A DNA stretch of 38,879 nt from an uncultured Balneolaceae bacterium (GCA_938003885.1 CALKWT010000026.1:1-38879), one strand, 5' to 3'. Positions 26,027 through 34,819 are shown, counted from the stretch's first letter. Notes: generated from the sequence alone by a model not told the origin. Numbers and translations are program-made.

Positions 26027-27307
26027 ATGAAAATTGTAACACCGGAAACCGCAGTTTCATATATAAAATCGGAAGACAGGGTTTTTATTCAGGGAGCCGC
26101 CATGACTCCGACCGTCTTGGTGAAGGCCTTAAGTGACAGAGACCAGGAGTTACAGAATGTGGAGCTGATCTCTATTCATACAGAAGGGGATGCTCCCTAC
26201 ACACGGCCTGAAAAGAGTAAAGCATTCAAGATCAACAGTTGTTTTGTTGGGTCCAATGTACGTGAAGCGGTAAATGCCATTAATGGGGATTACATCCCCA
26301 TATTTTTGAGTGAAATACATTATTTATTCAGGAGAAAGGTCCTCCCGCTTCAGGCAGCCCTGATTCAGGTTTCGCCCCCCGACAAGCATGGATATTGCTC
26401 TTTGGGTGTATCCGTGGATGTCACACTGCCTGCTTTAGAGACCGCGGAGTTGGTCATTGCGCAGGTCAATCCGCAGGTTCCCAGAAGCCATGGGGATGGA
26501 ATCATTCATCAGAGCAGAATCGATTATGCCGTTGAAATAGATCAGCCGATCCAGATTCATGATCCCGTTGAGATTTCCGATGTAGAAGCAAAAATCGGCA
26601 GAAATGTGGCAGAACTGATTGAGGACGGATCCACTCTCCAGATGGGGATTGGAAGCATTCCGGACGCGGTGCTGCGAAACTTGCAAAATCACAAGCGGCT
26701 GGGAGTTCATACAGAGATGTTTTCTGATGGGTTACTCTCTCTGATCGAGAAGGGGGTCATCACGGGTGAGGAGAAAAAAGTGATGCCCGGTAAGGTGGTG
26801 ACCTGCTTTGCTGTCGGTTCACAAAAATTGTACGACTACATCGATGACAATCCCACTGTGAACTTTAAAGAGACTGCTTATACAAACGATACAGCCATTA
26901 TTCGAAGAAATCCGAAAGTGGTTGCGATCAACTCCGCCATCGAAATCGATCTGACAGGCCAAATCTGTGCAGATACCATTGGAGCTTATCAATACTCAGG
27001 GGTGGGGGGACAGATGGACTTTATTCGTGGGGCTTCTTTATCGGAAGGAGGGAAGCCGATCATTGCCATTCCATCCGTTACCAACAAAGGAATCTCAAAA
27101 ATCACACCTTTCCTGAATAAAGGCGCCGGTGTAACGACTACCAGAGCCCACGTGAATTATGTGGCGACAGAGTATGGAGTGGTGAACCTGTTTGGTAAGA
27201 ATCTGCGTCAGCGTGCAGCAGCACTGATCTCAATTGCACATCCCGATCACCGGGAGGAACTCGAAAAAGCTGCCTACGAACGCTTTCACTCCTCATTAAG
27301 GCTGTAG
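26027..27307 (+). CDS. Acetyl-CoA hydrolase/transferase family protein
   Basis: A cytoplasmic CoA-transferase family I enzyme of 426 residues, of the group of 4-hydroxybutyrate CoA-transferase and acetyl-CoA hydrolase. The two-domain architecture is visible. The N-terminal domain carries VFIQGAAMTPTVLVKALSDR and the C-terminal domain GSTLQMGIGSIPDAVLRNL. HTEMFSDG supplies the Glu expected to form the glutamyl-CoA intermediate, and the glycine-rich YSGVGGQMDFIRGA follows. The acyl substrate cannot be told. A TAGTTTTG box (25969-25976), an exact TAnnTTTG match, lies about 50 bases upstream and may be its promoter. It is not tightly linked to its neighbours. Confidence 0.88.
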   Translation: MKIVTPETAVSYIKSEDRVFIQGAAMTPTVLVKALSDRDQELQNVELISIHTEGDAPYTRPEKSKAFKINSCFVGSNVREAVNAINGDYIPIFLSEIHYLFRRKVLPLQAALIQVSPPDKHGYCSLGVSVDVTLPALETAELVIAQVNPQVPRSHGDGIIHQSRIDYAVEIDQPIQIHDPVEISDVEAKIGRNVAELIEDGSTLQMGIGSIPDAVLRNLQNHKRLGVHTEMFSDGLLSLIEKGVITGEEKKVMPGKVVTCFAVGSQKLYDYIDDNPTVNFKETAYTNDTAIIRRNPKVVAINSAIEIDLTGQICADTIGAYQYSGVGGQMDFIRGASLSEGGKPIIAIPSVTNKGISKITPFLNKGAGVTTTRAHVNYVATEYGVVNLFGKNLRQRAAALISIAHPDHREELEKAAYERFHSSLRL

Positions 27308-27427
27308 AATTTAAATGGGAGCGGGATTAAACAATTCTTTAATATATTTTTTTGAAGTGCGTAAATAGAGCTGGCACGCTCATCTTCTACAATACTCCGA
27401 TATTATCTGAAATGAATTTACTTGCAT

Positions 27428-29146
27428 ATGAATTATAGTTTGTTTGAATTTCTGCAGCTCATCGGATCGCTGGGCATTTTCATCTATGGAATGAAAGTCT
27501 TCAGCGATAGTTTGCAGAAGGTTGCCGGATCCAGGTTGCGAAGCATCCTGAAAGGTATGACCACCAGCCGTATAGGTGCCACGGCCATTACACAGTCTTC
27601 GACCACCACAACCGTACTGGTGGTGAGCTTTGTGAATGCGGGCCTTCTTACCTTTATAGAGTCGACCGGGCTGATCATGGGTGCCAATATAGGAACCACT
27701 GTTACCGCCTGGATGATCTCCATTTTTGGATTCAATATGAAGATAACCCCGATCGCAATCAGTCTGATCGGACTCTTCTTTCCTTTTTTGTTCATTGGAA
27801 AAGAGAAAATGAAAAACCTTGCCGAAGCGATGATAGGTTTCGGTTTCCTTTTTATCGGACTTGAGTTTATTAAAAATTCGGTTCCCAATATTCAGGAAAA
27901 TCCCGAGATGTTTGCCTTTCTGGATACGTTAACGGGCTTTGGCTTTGGATCTATTGTTCTCTTTGTGTTTGTAGGAACGGCGCTTACACTGCTTACCCAG
28001 TCCTCCTCCGCTGCCATGGCAATTACACTGGTTATGCTGTTTGAAGGGTGGATCACATTTCCTATTGCCGCCTCCATGATTCTGGGAGAAAATATTGGAA
28101 CAACAGTCACTGCAAATATTGCAGCCCTCGTTGGCAATGTACATGCCAAACGAAGTGCAGCCTTTCACTTTCTATTTAATTCCATTGGCGTATTATGGAT
28201 GCTACTGCTAATCAATCCTTTTTTAGAGGGGATTGACTGGACCATCCAGTATTTCGAGCTTTCCAACGAATCGATCTTCGGAACCAGCGAGGAAGCACGG
28301 ACAGCCGCAACGCTTGGGCTCTCTCTGTTTCATACAGTATTTAATGTAACCAATGTGATTCTCCTATTCGGCTTTATACCAAGAATCACACGTTTTCTGG
28401 AAGGTATTCAGAAAGAGAAAGCTACGGAAGCAAGTCAGTTCAGATTGCAATTTATTTCTGGTGGGCTGATGACCTCCCCGGAACTCTCCATTGCGCAAGC
28501 CCATAAAGAGATTGAGCTCTTTGCGAAGCTGATTGAAAAAATGCATTACAGTTTTTCAGGCCTGTTTTTCAAGAAACAGAAAAAACAGGAGAAGTTTATT
28601 GAGAAAATCAAAGAGAGGGAACAGATCACAGATAATATAGAGCTGGAAGTGGCGGAATATCTTACCCACTTATCCTCTACTACATCGTTATCCGAAGATG
28701 CCACAAGGCGCGTCAGGTCGATGCACAGCATGATTAATGATCTTGAAAGGATGGGGGATATCTACTATCAGATGTCGAAAACTTTTGAGGACATGATGAG
28801 TCTTGAAGTCGCCCTTCCCCGGGAGGCCGTACTGGAGGTGAGCGAATTCCTGGATCTCATCTTGAAAGCGATAAAACATATGAGGGAGAATCTTCACAAG
28901 GTTCAGATAAATGAACCGATTGACCTGGATATGGCTATCAAACTCGAGGATGAAATTGATGGGATGCGGGACAGAATGAAAGAAACCCATTACAAACGAC
29001 TTGAGCAGGGAGTCTACACTTCCCAGGCCGGGGTAATCTTTCTGGATTACATCACAAGACTTGAAAAAATCGGGGATCACATCTTCAATGTTCAGGAAGA
29101 GCTGGCTGAGAAGAAACTCAAACGTCACTCAGCAGGGCTGGTTTAG
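27428..29146 (+). CDS. Na/Pi cotransporter family protein with PhoU-like domain
   Basis: A 572-residue membrane protein. Two inverted Na/Pi-cotransporter repeats occupy about residues 5-310. Each carries the QSS substrate motif, ITQSSTTTTVLV in the first and LTQSSSAAMAIT in the second, and each is followed by a GENIGTTVTA or GANIGTTVTA motif. A cytoplasmic PhoU-like helical domain follows (about 345-560, RRVRSMHSMINDLERMGDIY, EKIGDHIFNVQEELAEKK). The protein imports phosphate or possibly exports it. I chose the ATG at 27428; a TTG six bases earlier is in frame but less likely. No PhoB box or pst gene is seen nearby. Confidence 0.9.
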   Translation: MNYSLFEFLQLIGSLGIFIYGMKVFSDSLQKVAGSRLRSILKGMTTSRIGATAITQSSTTTTVLVVSFVNAGLLTFIESTGLIMGANIGTTVTAWMISIFGFNMKITPIAISLIGLFFPFLFIGKEKMKNLAEAMIGFGFLFIGLEFIKNSVPNIQENPEMFAFLDTLTGFGFGSIVLFVFVGTALTLLTQSSSAAMAITLVMLFEGWITFPIAASMILGENIGTTVTANIAALVGNVHAKRSAAFHFLFNSIGVLWMLLLINPFLEGIDWTIQYFELSNESIFGTSEEARTAATLGLSLFHTVFNVTNVILLFGFIPRITRFLEGIQKEKATEASQFRLQFISGGLMTSPELSIAQAHKEIELFAKLIEKMHYSFSGLFFKKQKKQEKFIEKIKEREQITDNIELEVAEYLTHLSSTTSLSEDATRRVRSMHSMINDLERMGDIYYQMSKTFEDMMSLEVALPREAVLEVSEFLDLILKAIKHMRENLHKVQINEPIDLDMAIKLEDEIDGMRDRMKETHYKRLEQGVYTSQAGVIFLDYITRLEKIGDHIFNVQEELAEKKLKRHSAGLV

Positions 29147-29221
29147 CGTATTGAGAGGAGTAGCAGAAGGTGCAGGGTTGACTGTGACGTTGGAAGGATA
29201 GATCCACTCACGGATGACATC

Positions 29222-29242
29222 AGGAAGGACCTCGTCCTTCCT
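29222..29242. repeat. Perfect 9-bp inverted repeat between convergent genes
   Basis: AGGAAGGAC-CTC-GTCCTTCCT forms a 9-bp stem with a 3-base loop, 76 bases after the Na/Pi gene. No U-run follows on the plus strand. It could stabilise the mRNA end or belong to a dispersed repeat family; I see only this copy in the window. Confidence 0.5.
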
Positions 29243-29405
29243 ACATCTTCACAGTTTGGCTTTAGCCATTAAGAAGGCTCTTCGCCTTTGGGCGGCCTCC
29301 TCGATCTACTCCTGTTTATTTTATAAGGGTCAGTTTTTTGCTAAGCACCTGGTTCCCAGTCTGGAGGAGGTACCTGAAGAAGAAGCGTGAGATAACGATG
29401 GATTA

Positions 29406-29428
29406 GAAAAGCCGGCCAATGCCGGCTT
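29406..29428 (-). terminator. Intrinsic terminator of the acidic-protein gene
   Basis: Read on the minus strand, AAGCCGGC-ATTG-GCCGGCTT is a perfect 8-bp stem with a 4-base loop, and two further U follow (four in all). It lies six bases after the stop codon at 29434. Confidence 0.8.
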
Positions 29429-29433
29429 CCCCT

Positions 29434-30204
29434 TTACATTTCGAAGTAGAATCTGTCCCGTAACTCCTGAACATAGATTCCGATGTCGTTGCGGATCTCA
29501 AAAAGTCGTGAGTGGAGCTTCACATAGATCGAAGAGACGATAAAGGGTTCTTTCTTCATCTTCTGAAGGTAGGAGAGCGCCTCGTTGGCACTGTATAGTG
29601 CCTTTTTGGTATAGGCGATGTTACCGCCCATCATATCTTTTTCGAAGCCAAAGGAGTAGCCACCCGCAAGCTTGGAGGTTACTTTCAATACGTGGGTGAT
29701 GAACTCATGAACCTGTTTTGTCTGGAGGTTTGTCGGGATCAGTTCCGCCCATTTCAGCACATCTGCCGCATAGATTCGTGCATTTTCAAAGACCTGCAGG
29801 TTGTCAATCGATCCGTACTCGGTAAACGTAAAGTCGTCACTCAGCTCTTTCCACTCTTCACCAGCATCAAAATCATCATACTCATCCTCCTCCAGATCAG
29901 AAAAGTAGTCGTCGGAGAGGAAGAAATCATCCTCCAGCTCATCGTCATCCTCCTCTTCCCAATCGTCCTCATCTTCAGGGAAATAGGCGTCATCGAGCAA
30001 CAGCTCCTCTTCAATAAAGGCCTCTACGGCTTCAAGTTTGTCTCCGTTTTCTTCGATAAGGGTCACCCATCGCGGAACATCACCATTCGGGTCAGAAGTG
30101 ATAAATTTTCGGAGTGCCTCGCTTTTCTGTTCAATATCGTTTAAATGGTCTTCCCATTTAAACTCGTCCCAGACCGGACCTTCTTCAAAATTGTAAAAGC
30201 TCAT
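29434..30204 (-). CDS. Acidic hypothetical protein, 256 residues
   Basis: I do not recognise a named family. The protein is cytoplasmic, without signal peptide or membrane helix. The N-terminal 60 residues are Trp- and Glu-rich (GPVWDEFKWEDHLNDIEQKS). Residues 64-118 form an extremely acidic tract of Asp and Glu with regularly spaced Tyr, Phe and Trp. Residues 130-256 look like a compact helical bundle (VFENARIYAADVLKWAELIP, and a C-terminal helix with SRLFEIRNDIGIYVQELRDR). The order suggests a helical domain with a disordered acidic linker, perhaps binding a basic partner. It has its own terminator and an ATG start, so it is a genuine single-gene unit. Confidence 0.75.
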   Translation of the reverse strand: MSFYNFEEGPVWDEFKWEDHLNDIEQKSEALRKFITSDPNGDVPRWVTLIEENGDKLEAVEAFIEEELLLDDAYFPEDEDDWEEEDDDELEDDFFLSDDYFSDLEEDEYDDFDAGEEWKELSDDFTFTEYGSIDNLQVFENARIYAADVLKWAELIPTNLQTKQVHEFITHVLKVTSKLAGGYSFGFEKDMMGGNIAYTKKALYSANEALSYLQKMKKEPFIVSSIYVKLHSRLFEIRNDIGIYVQELRDRFYFEM

Positions 30205-30313
30205 ACAGTGATGTACTAATAAACCGTGTTTCTTGAATCGATTTCATAGACTGAATCATCCTCAAAATACGACCTTTTGCATTGAAAAACAGATTCGTTT
30301 TAGCCGGGTAAGG

Positions 30314-31153
30314 TTACAATTTTTCCAGAATTCGGATGATCACTTTTGTCAGATGGGGTTCCGCCATGGCAGCGGCATCCAGGATATCCTCCAGGAGAGC
30401 TGGCTGCAGTGAATCGGGGAAACACTCATCGGTAATAACCGATAAACCCAAGACATCCATTCCCATATGGACAGCTGAGATAACCTCCGGAACGGTACTC
30501 ATGCCCACCACATCTGCACCGATCAATCGCAGGTATCGGTACTCCGCCCGGGTCTCCAGCATCGGCCCGGTGACCGCTGCATACACACCCTGATGCAGTT
30601 GGATCCCCTCTTTCAAAGCCACATTGTGCGCAATCTCACGCAATCTTTCAGTATAGGGATCACTCATGTCAGGGAAGCGCGGGCCCAGTTCCGGGTCGTT
30701 CGGCCCTCTCAGGGGGTTGTCACCGAGAAGGTTGATATGATCCCGGATAAGCATGATATCGCCGCGCTTGAAATTTGGGTTCATCCCACCGCAGGCATTG
30801 CTTACAAAGAGTGTATGCGCACCATTCTCTTTCAGTACCCGGACTGGAAATGCGATCTGCTGCATGGAGTAGCCTTCATAAAAATGAAAGCGCCCCTGCA
30901 TAGCCACCACCTCTTTGCCTCCCAACATGCCGAACAGCAGCCTGCCGGCATGACTTTCCACAGTGGAGACTGGGAAGTGGGGGATCTCGTCGTAGGTAAG
31001 CGTTGTGTGAACGTCCATTTCATTGGCGAGCTGCCCAAGGCCTGTGCCCAGAATCAGCAGGTGATTGGGCCTGGCGTCTGTATGATGACGGATATAGGCC
31101 AGCGTCTCATTTCGTTTTTGCCTGAATTCTGAAACAGAATCAATTGAAATCAT
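30314..31153 (-). CDS. Purine nucleoside phosphorylase, trimeric (PNP-I) type
   Basis: Phosphorolysis of purine nucleosides in salvage. The protein has 279 residues, the normal length of the low-molecular-mass trimeric class. It shows the phosphate loop LILGTGLGQLAN (about 33-44), VESHAGRLLFG, MQGRFHFYEGYS, SNACGGMNP, the purine-binding Glu in GPMLETRAEYR and VVGMSTVPEV. At the position of the mammalian specificity residue Asn243 (ITN) this protein has Asp (SVITDECFPD). That change could widen the range to 6-amino purines. The gene follows divIVA after 17 bases and is probably last in a five-gene minus-strand operon starting at yggS. Confidence 0.93.
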   Translation of the reverse strand: MISIDSVSEFRQKRNETLAYIRHHTDARPNHLLILGTGLGQLANEMDVHTTLTYDEIPHFPVSTVESHAGRLLFGMLGGKEVVAMQGRFHFYEGYSMQQIAFPVRVLKENGAHTLFVSNACGGMNPNFKRGDIMLIRDHINLLGDNPLRGPNDPELGPRFPDMSDPYTERLREIAHNVALKEGIQLHQGVYAAVTGPMLETRAEYRYLRLIGADVVGMSTVPEVISAVHMGMDVLGLSVITDECFPDSLQPALLEDILDAAAMAEPHLTKVIIRILEKL

Positions 31154-31170
31154 TCGGGAAGTAATAGAGG

Positions 31171-31710
31171 TTAGTCAATCTGATCGATGATCTCATCCAT
31201 ATTTTCAGCACCGGGCACGGTGATTTCTGCCGGCCCGGCATCCTTCGGAATAAGTTCTTGTCCCTCCTCATTAAACTCATCCAGGGAGGCCATTGACTGC
31301 TGCAGATAGGTGCGTATGATCTGGATCAGTTCGTCACGTTTGTCAGCCAGTTTCACGATTTGTTGCTGAACTCTTTCCCGCTGGCCGTTCGCTTTTCGGA
31401 TTATTTCCGAGGCCTCCTGTTTTGCTGCTGCACGGATAATTTCTGCCTCCCTGCCGGCAGAAGCGACCTTCTTGCCAGCTGAAGTTTTGGCCGTTTGGAG
31501 AGTTTCCTGAAGAGCTTCCTCCACTTTTTTATAGTGTTTCAGAGTTTCGGAAAGGCCTGAGATCTCTTTTTTAAGTTGTCTGTTCTCACGTATCATCTCC
31601 TCCCACTCATCAGAGAGGGTGCTCAGAAAAGAGCGGACTTCATCCGGTTCATAACCACGAAGAGATTTGGTGAAGGACTGTTTTTTTATCTCCAGGGGTG
31701 TTCTTCTCAT
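31171..31710 (-). CDS. DivIVA-domain protein
   Basis: A 179-residue coiled-coil protein. The N-terminal DivIVA membrane-binding motif is clear: residues 3-28 contain TPLEIKKQSFTKSLRGYEPD followed by EVRSFLSTL, with the Phe and basic residues that insert into curved membrane. Coiled coil continues to about residue 150 (ENRQLKKEISGLSETLKHYK). The C-terminal 25 residues are acidic and end with DEIIDQID. Homologues recruit division or polarity factors. In Firmicutes divIVA lies with ylmE (the yggS homologue), and the same pair occurs here with two PspB-like genes between them. ATG at 31710. Confidence 0.88.
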   Translation of the reverse strand: MRRTPLEIKKQSFTKSLRGYEPDEVRSFLSTLSDEWEEMIRENRQLKKEISGLSETLKHYKKVEEALQETLQTAKTSAGKKVASAGREAEIIRAAAKQEASEIIRKANGQRERVQQQIVKLADKRDELIQIIRTYLQQSMASLDEFNEEGQELIPKDAGPAEITVPGAENMDEIIDQID

Positions 31711-31756
31711 AACCGGAAAGTATTGAGTTCAAAGACGGTATTCTATTTAAAGATAA

Positions 31757-32113
31757 CTATTGATTAAGCATATTCCGAAGATTCCTCTTTTCGGCAGGCT
31801 TTTCTTCCTCAGACAGGTTCTCCAGTTCGATGTCCAGGCTTACACTCCTCTCTTCTGAACTGTTCATCTTCCCTTGCCGCCCGGTAGTCCGCCACTCTTC
31901 ATCAGCTATAATGGCTTCCAGATTGGAGATTCTGCGATCCGTATTCTCCTTGAATTCACGGAGCGCTGCCAGAAATTCCTTGTTTTCCGAGAGCTTTTCC
32001 GGTGAGCTCCGCTTAATCCATGCTTTTATGATATTGGATAGAATACCCAGAAACACAATGCCAAAGACACTGCCAAAGACAATGGCCACAATGATGACTT
32101 CTGAATTTGCCAT
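31757..32113 (-). CDS. Small PspB-like membrane protein, copy 2
   Basis: A 118-residue protein with one N-terminal membrane helix (about 5-28, VIIVAIVFGSVFGIVFLGIL). A basic stretch and a short coiled coil follow, carrying the motif RRISNLEAIIADEEW. This is close to the RIxxLEAIL signature of phage-shock protein B. The C-terminal half is longer than in PspB, highly charged and probably disordered. It lies 5 bases downstream of a second gene with the same layout and 46 bases before divIVA. Assignment to the PspB family is from the motif only. Confidence 0.65.
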   Translation of the reverse strand: MANSEVIIVAIVFGSVFGIVFLGILSNIIKAWIKRSSPEKLSENKEFLAALREFKENTDRRISNLEAIIADEEWRTTGRQGKMNSSEERSVSLDIELENLSEEEKPAEKRNLRNMLNQ

Positions 32114-32118
32114 ATTTA

Positions 32119-32436
32119 TTAGATTCCTCCCGATTTAACCTTTTCGGATACGATTCTTTCGTTCTCTTTTTTGATCTGATCCGGATCCAGCTCTGCCCAT
32201 GAATCAGCGATCCTTCCGGACGCCTCTTCTTCCGGCCATGCATCCAGATTGGCTGCAATGGCTTCCAGGTTCTCAATTCGTTTCCTCAATCCTGTTACCA
32301 CGGCGCGTAACTCTTCCAGCTCCGATTCACTGCTCTCCGTTGCACTGCGCCACTTGAGTTTGTTCTTTTGGTAATCAATAATATAACCGCCTATGATAGC
32401 AACGAGCGGTATCAGTATCCAGATCCAAGCGGCCAT
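32119..32436 (-). CDS. Small PspB-like membrane protein, copy 1
   Basis: A 105-residue protein. A membrane helix at residues 3-20 (WIWILIPLVAIIGGYIID) is followed by a basic patch, then a coiled coil (SESELEELRAVVTGLRKR) ending in RIENLEAIAANLDAWPEEE, again like the PspB signature. It appears related to its downstream neighbour by organisation and by the shared RI-NLEAI element, although the remaining sequence differs. In proteobacteria PspB partners PspC to sense membrane stress and free PspF; no other psp gene is visible here. It lies 100 bases after yggS. Confidence 0.65.
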   Translation of the reverse strand: MAAWIWILIPLVAIIGGYIIDYQKNKLKWRSATESSESELEELRAVVTGLRKRIENLEAIAANLDAWPEEEASGRIADSWAELDPDQIKKENERIVSEKVKSGGI

Positions 32437-32536
32437 AATGGAGGGTTTATGTGAGAGTATTGCGGCAGGGCTTCAGGTATCCTCTGCCTGTTTACCGTAT
32501 TATAATAAAAATGATTTATTATAACGGGGAAACTTT

Positions 32537-33235
32537 TTAATAGTTTCGTTCACCGAAAATGGCAGTTCCAATGCGCAGCATCGTCGACCCCTCCTCGATA
32601 GCCACCTCCAGATCGTTGGTCATTCCCATGGAGAGGTGCTCCAGTTTAACGCTCCCTCTTTCCAGGTGGCTGAACCGATCCCGTAACTCACGCAGTGTCC
32701 GGAACTCACTTCGCACTATTTCCAGATCGTCGGTAAAGGTAGCCATCCCCATCAGGCCCCGAACGATGGCATGGTCAAGATTCTCGCCATAAGAGAGAAT
32801 GGTTTCCAGCTCTTCCGGCGTACATCCACTTTTCTGTTCTTCCGAACTGATATTAACCTGGATAAGAACTTGAATCTTGCGGTTGTGGCTGCCTGCCCGT
32901 TTCTCTACCTCTTTGAGTGCCTTCAGGCTATGGACAGACTGGATCCAATCTACCCGGGGTGCGAGATATTTGATCTTGTTGGTTTGCAAGTTTCCGATGT
33001 AGTGCCAGACAGCCTCCTCTGAGGGAACATTTTTCATTCTCTTCTCCAATGCTTCGACCCGGTTTTCACCAAAATGAAGCTGGCCAAGTTCCAGCAGCTT
33101 CCTGACATCCTCGTCGGGCTTGGTCTTACTGACCGCGATTAAAGAAACTTCCGACGGATCCCGACCTGCCTTCTTACAGCTGGAATGAATGCGTTCTTTG
33201 ATAATTTCGAAACGTTCTTGAATGGAATTACTCAT
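32537..33235 (-). CDS. yggS: YggS/PLPBP-family pyridoxal-phosphate homeostasis protein
   Basis: A 232-residue PLP-binding TIM-barrel protein without known enzymatic activity. It buffers PLP and affects amino-acid and vitamin B6 balance. The PLP lysine lies in VSLIAVSKTKP (about residue 36). Further family motifs are FGENRVEALEKR, WHYIGNLQTNKIKYL, LIQVNISSEEQKSG, RGLMGMATF and LSMGMTNDLEVAIEEGSTML followed by RIGTAIFG. The family is about 220-235 residues, so this is full length. It is the probable first gene of the yggS-pspB-like-pspB-like-divIVA-PNP cluster. ATG at 33235. Confidence 0.95.
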   Translation of the reverse strand: MSNSIQERFEIIKERIHSSCKKAGRDPSEVSLIAVSKTKPDEDVRKLLELGQLHFGENRVEALEKRMKNVPSEEAVWHYIGNLQTNKIKYLAPRVDWIQSVHSLKALKEVEKRAGSHNRKIQVLIQVNISSEEQKSGCTPEELETILSYGENLDHAIVRGLMGMATFTDDLEIVRSEFRTLRELRDRFSHLERGSVKLEHLSMGMTNDLEVAIEEGSTMLRIGTAIFGERNY

Positions 33236-33766
33236 ATTAAAATGGAGTTGCCGTTAAAAGATAAAAGGTTTGAATTGACGGGTTCAGGAAGGATCCTGTA
33301 CCTTTGAAACAGGGCTGCCGCACGTAGCTGCTGAGTACGGGTCTGGTTCCCCACAACAGCAGACAACAGGGGGATTCATCCGAACCAGATTGAGCGTGGG
33401 GCAATCCTGCAAGATAAAATTTTCACGGAGCACAACATGCCATTTCCATGGCTCCCTGACCGGGCAGCGGACTTCTGTCCACTCTCTGTGATCCTTATCA
33501 AGTGTTTCTATAAAGATACAAAAATTGAGACAAAAGCGGGGAGGGGGTGGGGAGAGGAAGTCCAAAAGGGGTGAACATCAGTCATTTGATAAACAAAAAT
33601 GCAAAAAACGTTTTTTAAGCAGCGAAATCATTCGTATTTTTCCCTTCTGCATTAAAAAAACGATGATAAAACAGCGATTCCTTAAACATATCCATCTGAT
33701 CACGTCGTTCCATCTTCCGGATCCCTGCAAGAAGATAACAGAAAAAGGTGCAGGAGGAGCAAGAGA
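33236..33766. other. Intergenic region of 531 bases, no gene supported
   Basis: Lies between the divergent yggS and Nif3-like genes, so both promoters should be here. A purine-rich tract occupies about 33534-33562. A minus-strand Cys- and Pro-rich frame around 33284-33565 has no sensible composition. The Nif3-proximal 170 bases are AT-rich. I see no RNA gene. Confidence 0.5.
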
Positions 33767-34819
33767 GTGAACATCCAGGTTCGCCATATAACAAATTTTA
33801 TGCACCAATGGGCCCCGCCCGGCATTAAAATGAGTTATGACAATGTAGGACTTCTGCTTGGCGACCCAACCTCTTCAGTAACAAAAATTCTAGTCTGTCT
33901 GGACGTGACAGAAGCTGTTGTGGCAGAAGCGATCGAGAAGAATTGTGAACTCATCGTCTCTCATCACCCGCTTATTTTTGATAAAGTTTCTTCTATTAAT
34001 CCCACCAACGAGCAGGGACGCATCATCTATAGAATGATTCAGAACAACATCGCTCTGCTTTCAGCCCATACCAATCTGGATGCGGCGCTGGATGGTGTCT
34101 CTTTTGTTCTGGCTAATAATCTGGGGCTGGATAATCTTCAGTTTTTGAATAAACAGTACTCTGTCAGCCGAAAAATCTCCCTGACGACGAATACTGAAGA
34201 TGCAAAAGGTGTTCTCAGGCTTTTGAATTACTATTCGGCTGAAGAGGCTCATTATCATAAGATCAATGCAAGGAAAGGGGCGCTTAAGCATTTTGAAGCG
34301 ATTATTGACAAGCACAATGTGAGCCCGTTGAAGCGTACCCTTGAAAAGGAAGGGCTTATTAAAAAAGGGTCCTTTCAGGAGATCGAGATGGCGACCCCGA
34401 CCAACAACTTCGGGTTGGGAGTGTTAGGCGAATATCCGGATGAGGGGATTGCAATGGATGAATTTCTCTATCTGATCTGCAGGGCTCTGGATGTTTCTGC
34501 AGTGCGTTATTCAGGGACGGCACCCCGAATTAAGCGGGTGGCTGTGTGCGGTGGGGCAGGTATATTTTTAAAGAAAAGCGCGGTAATAGCGGGAGCCGAC
34601 GCTTTCGTAACAGCAGATATCAAGTATCACGATTTTTTCACAGAAAAAGATAAATTCCTGCTGATTGATGCCGGGCACTACGAAACAGAGATTCCGGTCA
34701 TTGAAGCGATTCGTAAAGAGCTGAGCGAAGCGTTTGAGCAGATTCGGGTTCAAGCCACCGAATGTGTGACCAACCCGATGAATATTTACATCAGCGATTC
34801 TCAAAATAAAAACATATAA
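33767..34819 (+). CDS. Nif3-like dinuclear metal-centre protein (GTP cyclohydrolase I type 2 family)
   Basis: A 350-residue member of the NIF3/DUF34 family, forming toroidal hexamers with two metal ions per subunit. The metal ligands are visible: CELIVSHHPLIFDK near 63-76, SAHTNLDAALDGV near 100 and the C-terminal DAGHYETEIP near 304. A PII-like insert occupies about residues 130-235, as in the longer bacterial members. The exact function is unsettled in the family. The start is GTG at 33767, supported by a rare clear Shine-Dalgarno AGGAGG at 33752-33757, nine bases away. It lies 16 bases before the coiled-coil gene, so the two form an operon. Confidence 0.92.
   Translation: MNIQVRHITNFMHQWAPPGIKMSYDNVGLLLGDPTSSVTKILVCLDVTEAVVAEAIEKNCELIVSHHPLIFDKVSSINPTNEQGRIIYRMIQNNIALLSAHTNLDAALDGVSFVLANNLGLDNLQFLNKQYSVSRKISLTTNTEDAKGVLRLLNYYSAEEAHYHKINARKGALKHFEAIIDKHNVSPLKRTLEKEGLIKKGSFQEIEMATPTNNFGLGVLGEYPDEGIAMDEFLYLICRALDVSAVRYSGTAPRIKRVAVCGGAGIFLKKSAVIAGADAFVTADIKYHDFFTEKDKFLLIDAGHYETEIPVIEAIRKELSEAFEQIRVQATECVTNPMNIYISDSQNKNI

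Noticed and set aside
33284..33565. 93-residue Cys/Pro-rich minus-strand frame
   Set aside because: Low-complexity start made from a purine-rich tract, no conserved motif; not a credible gene.
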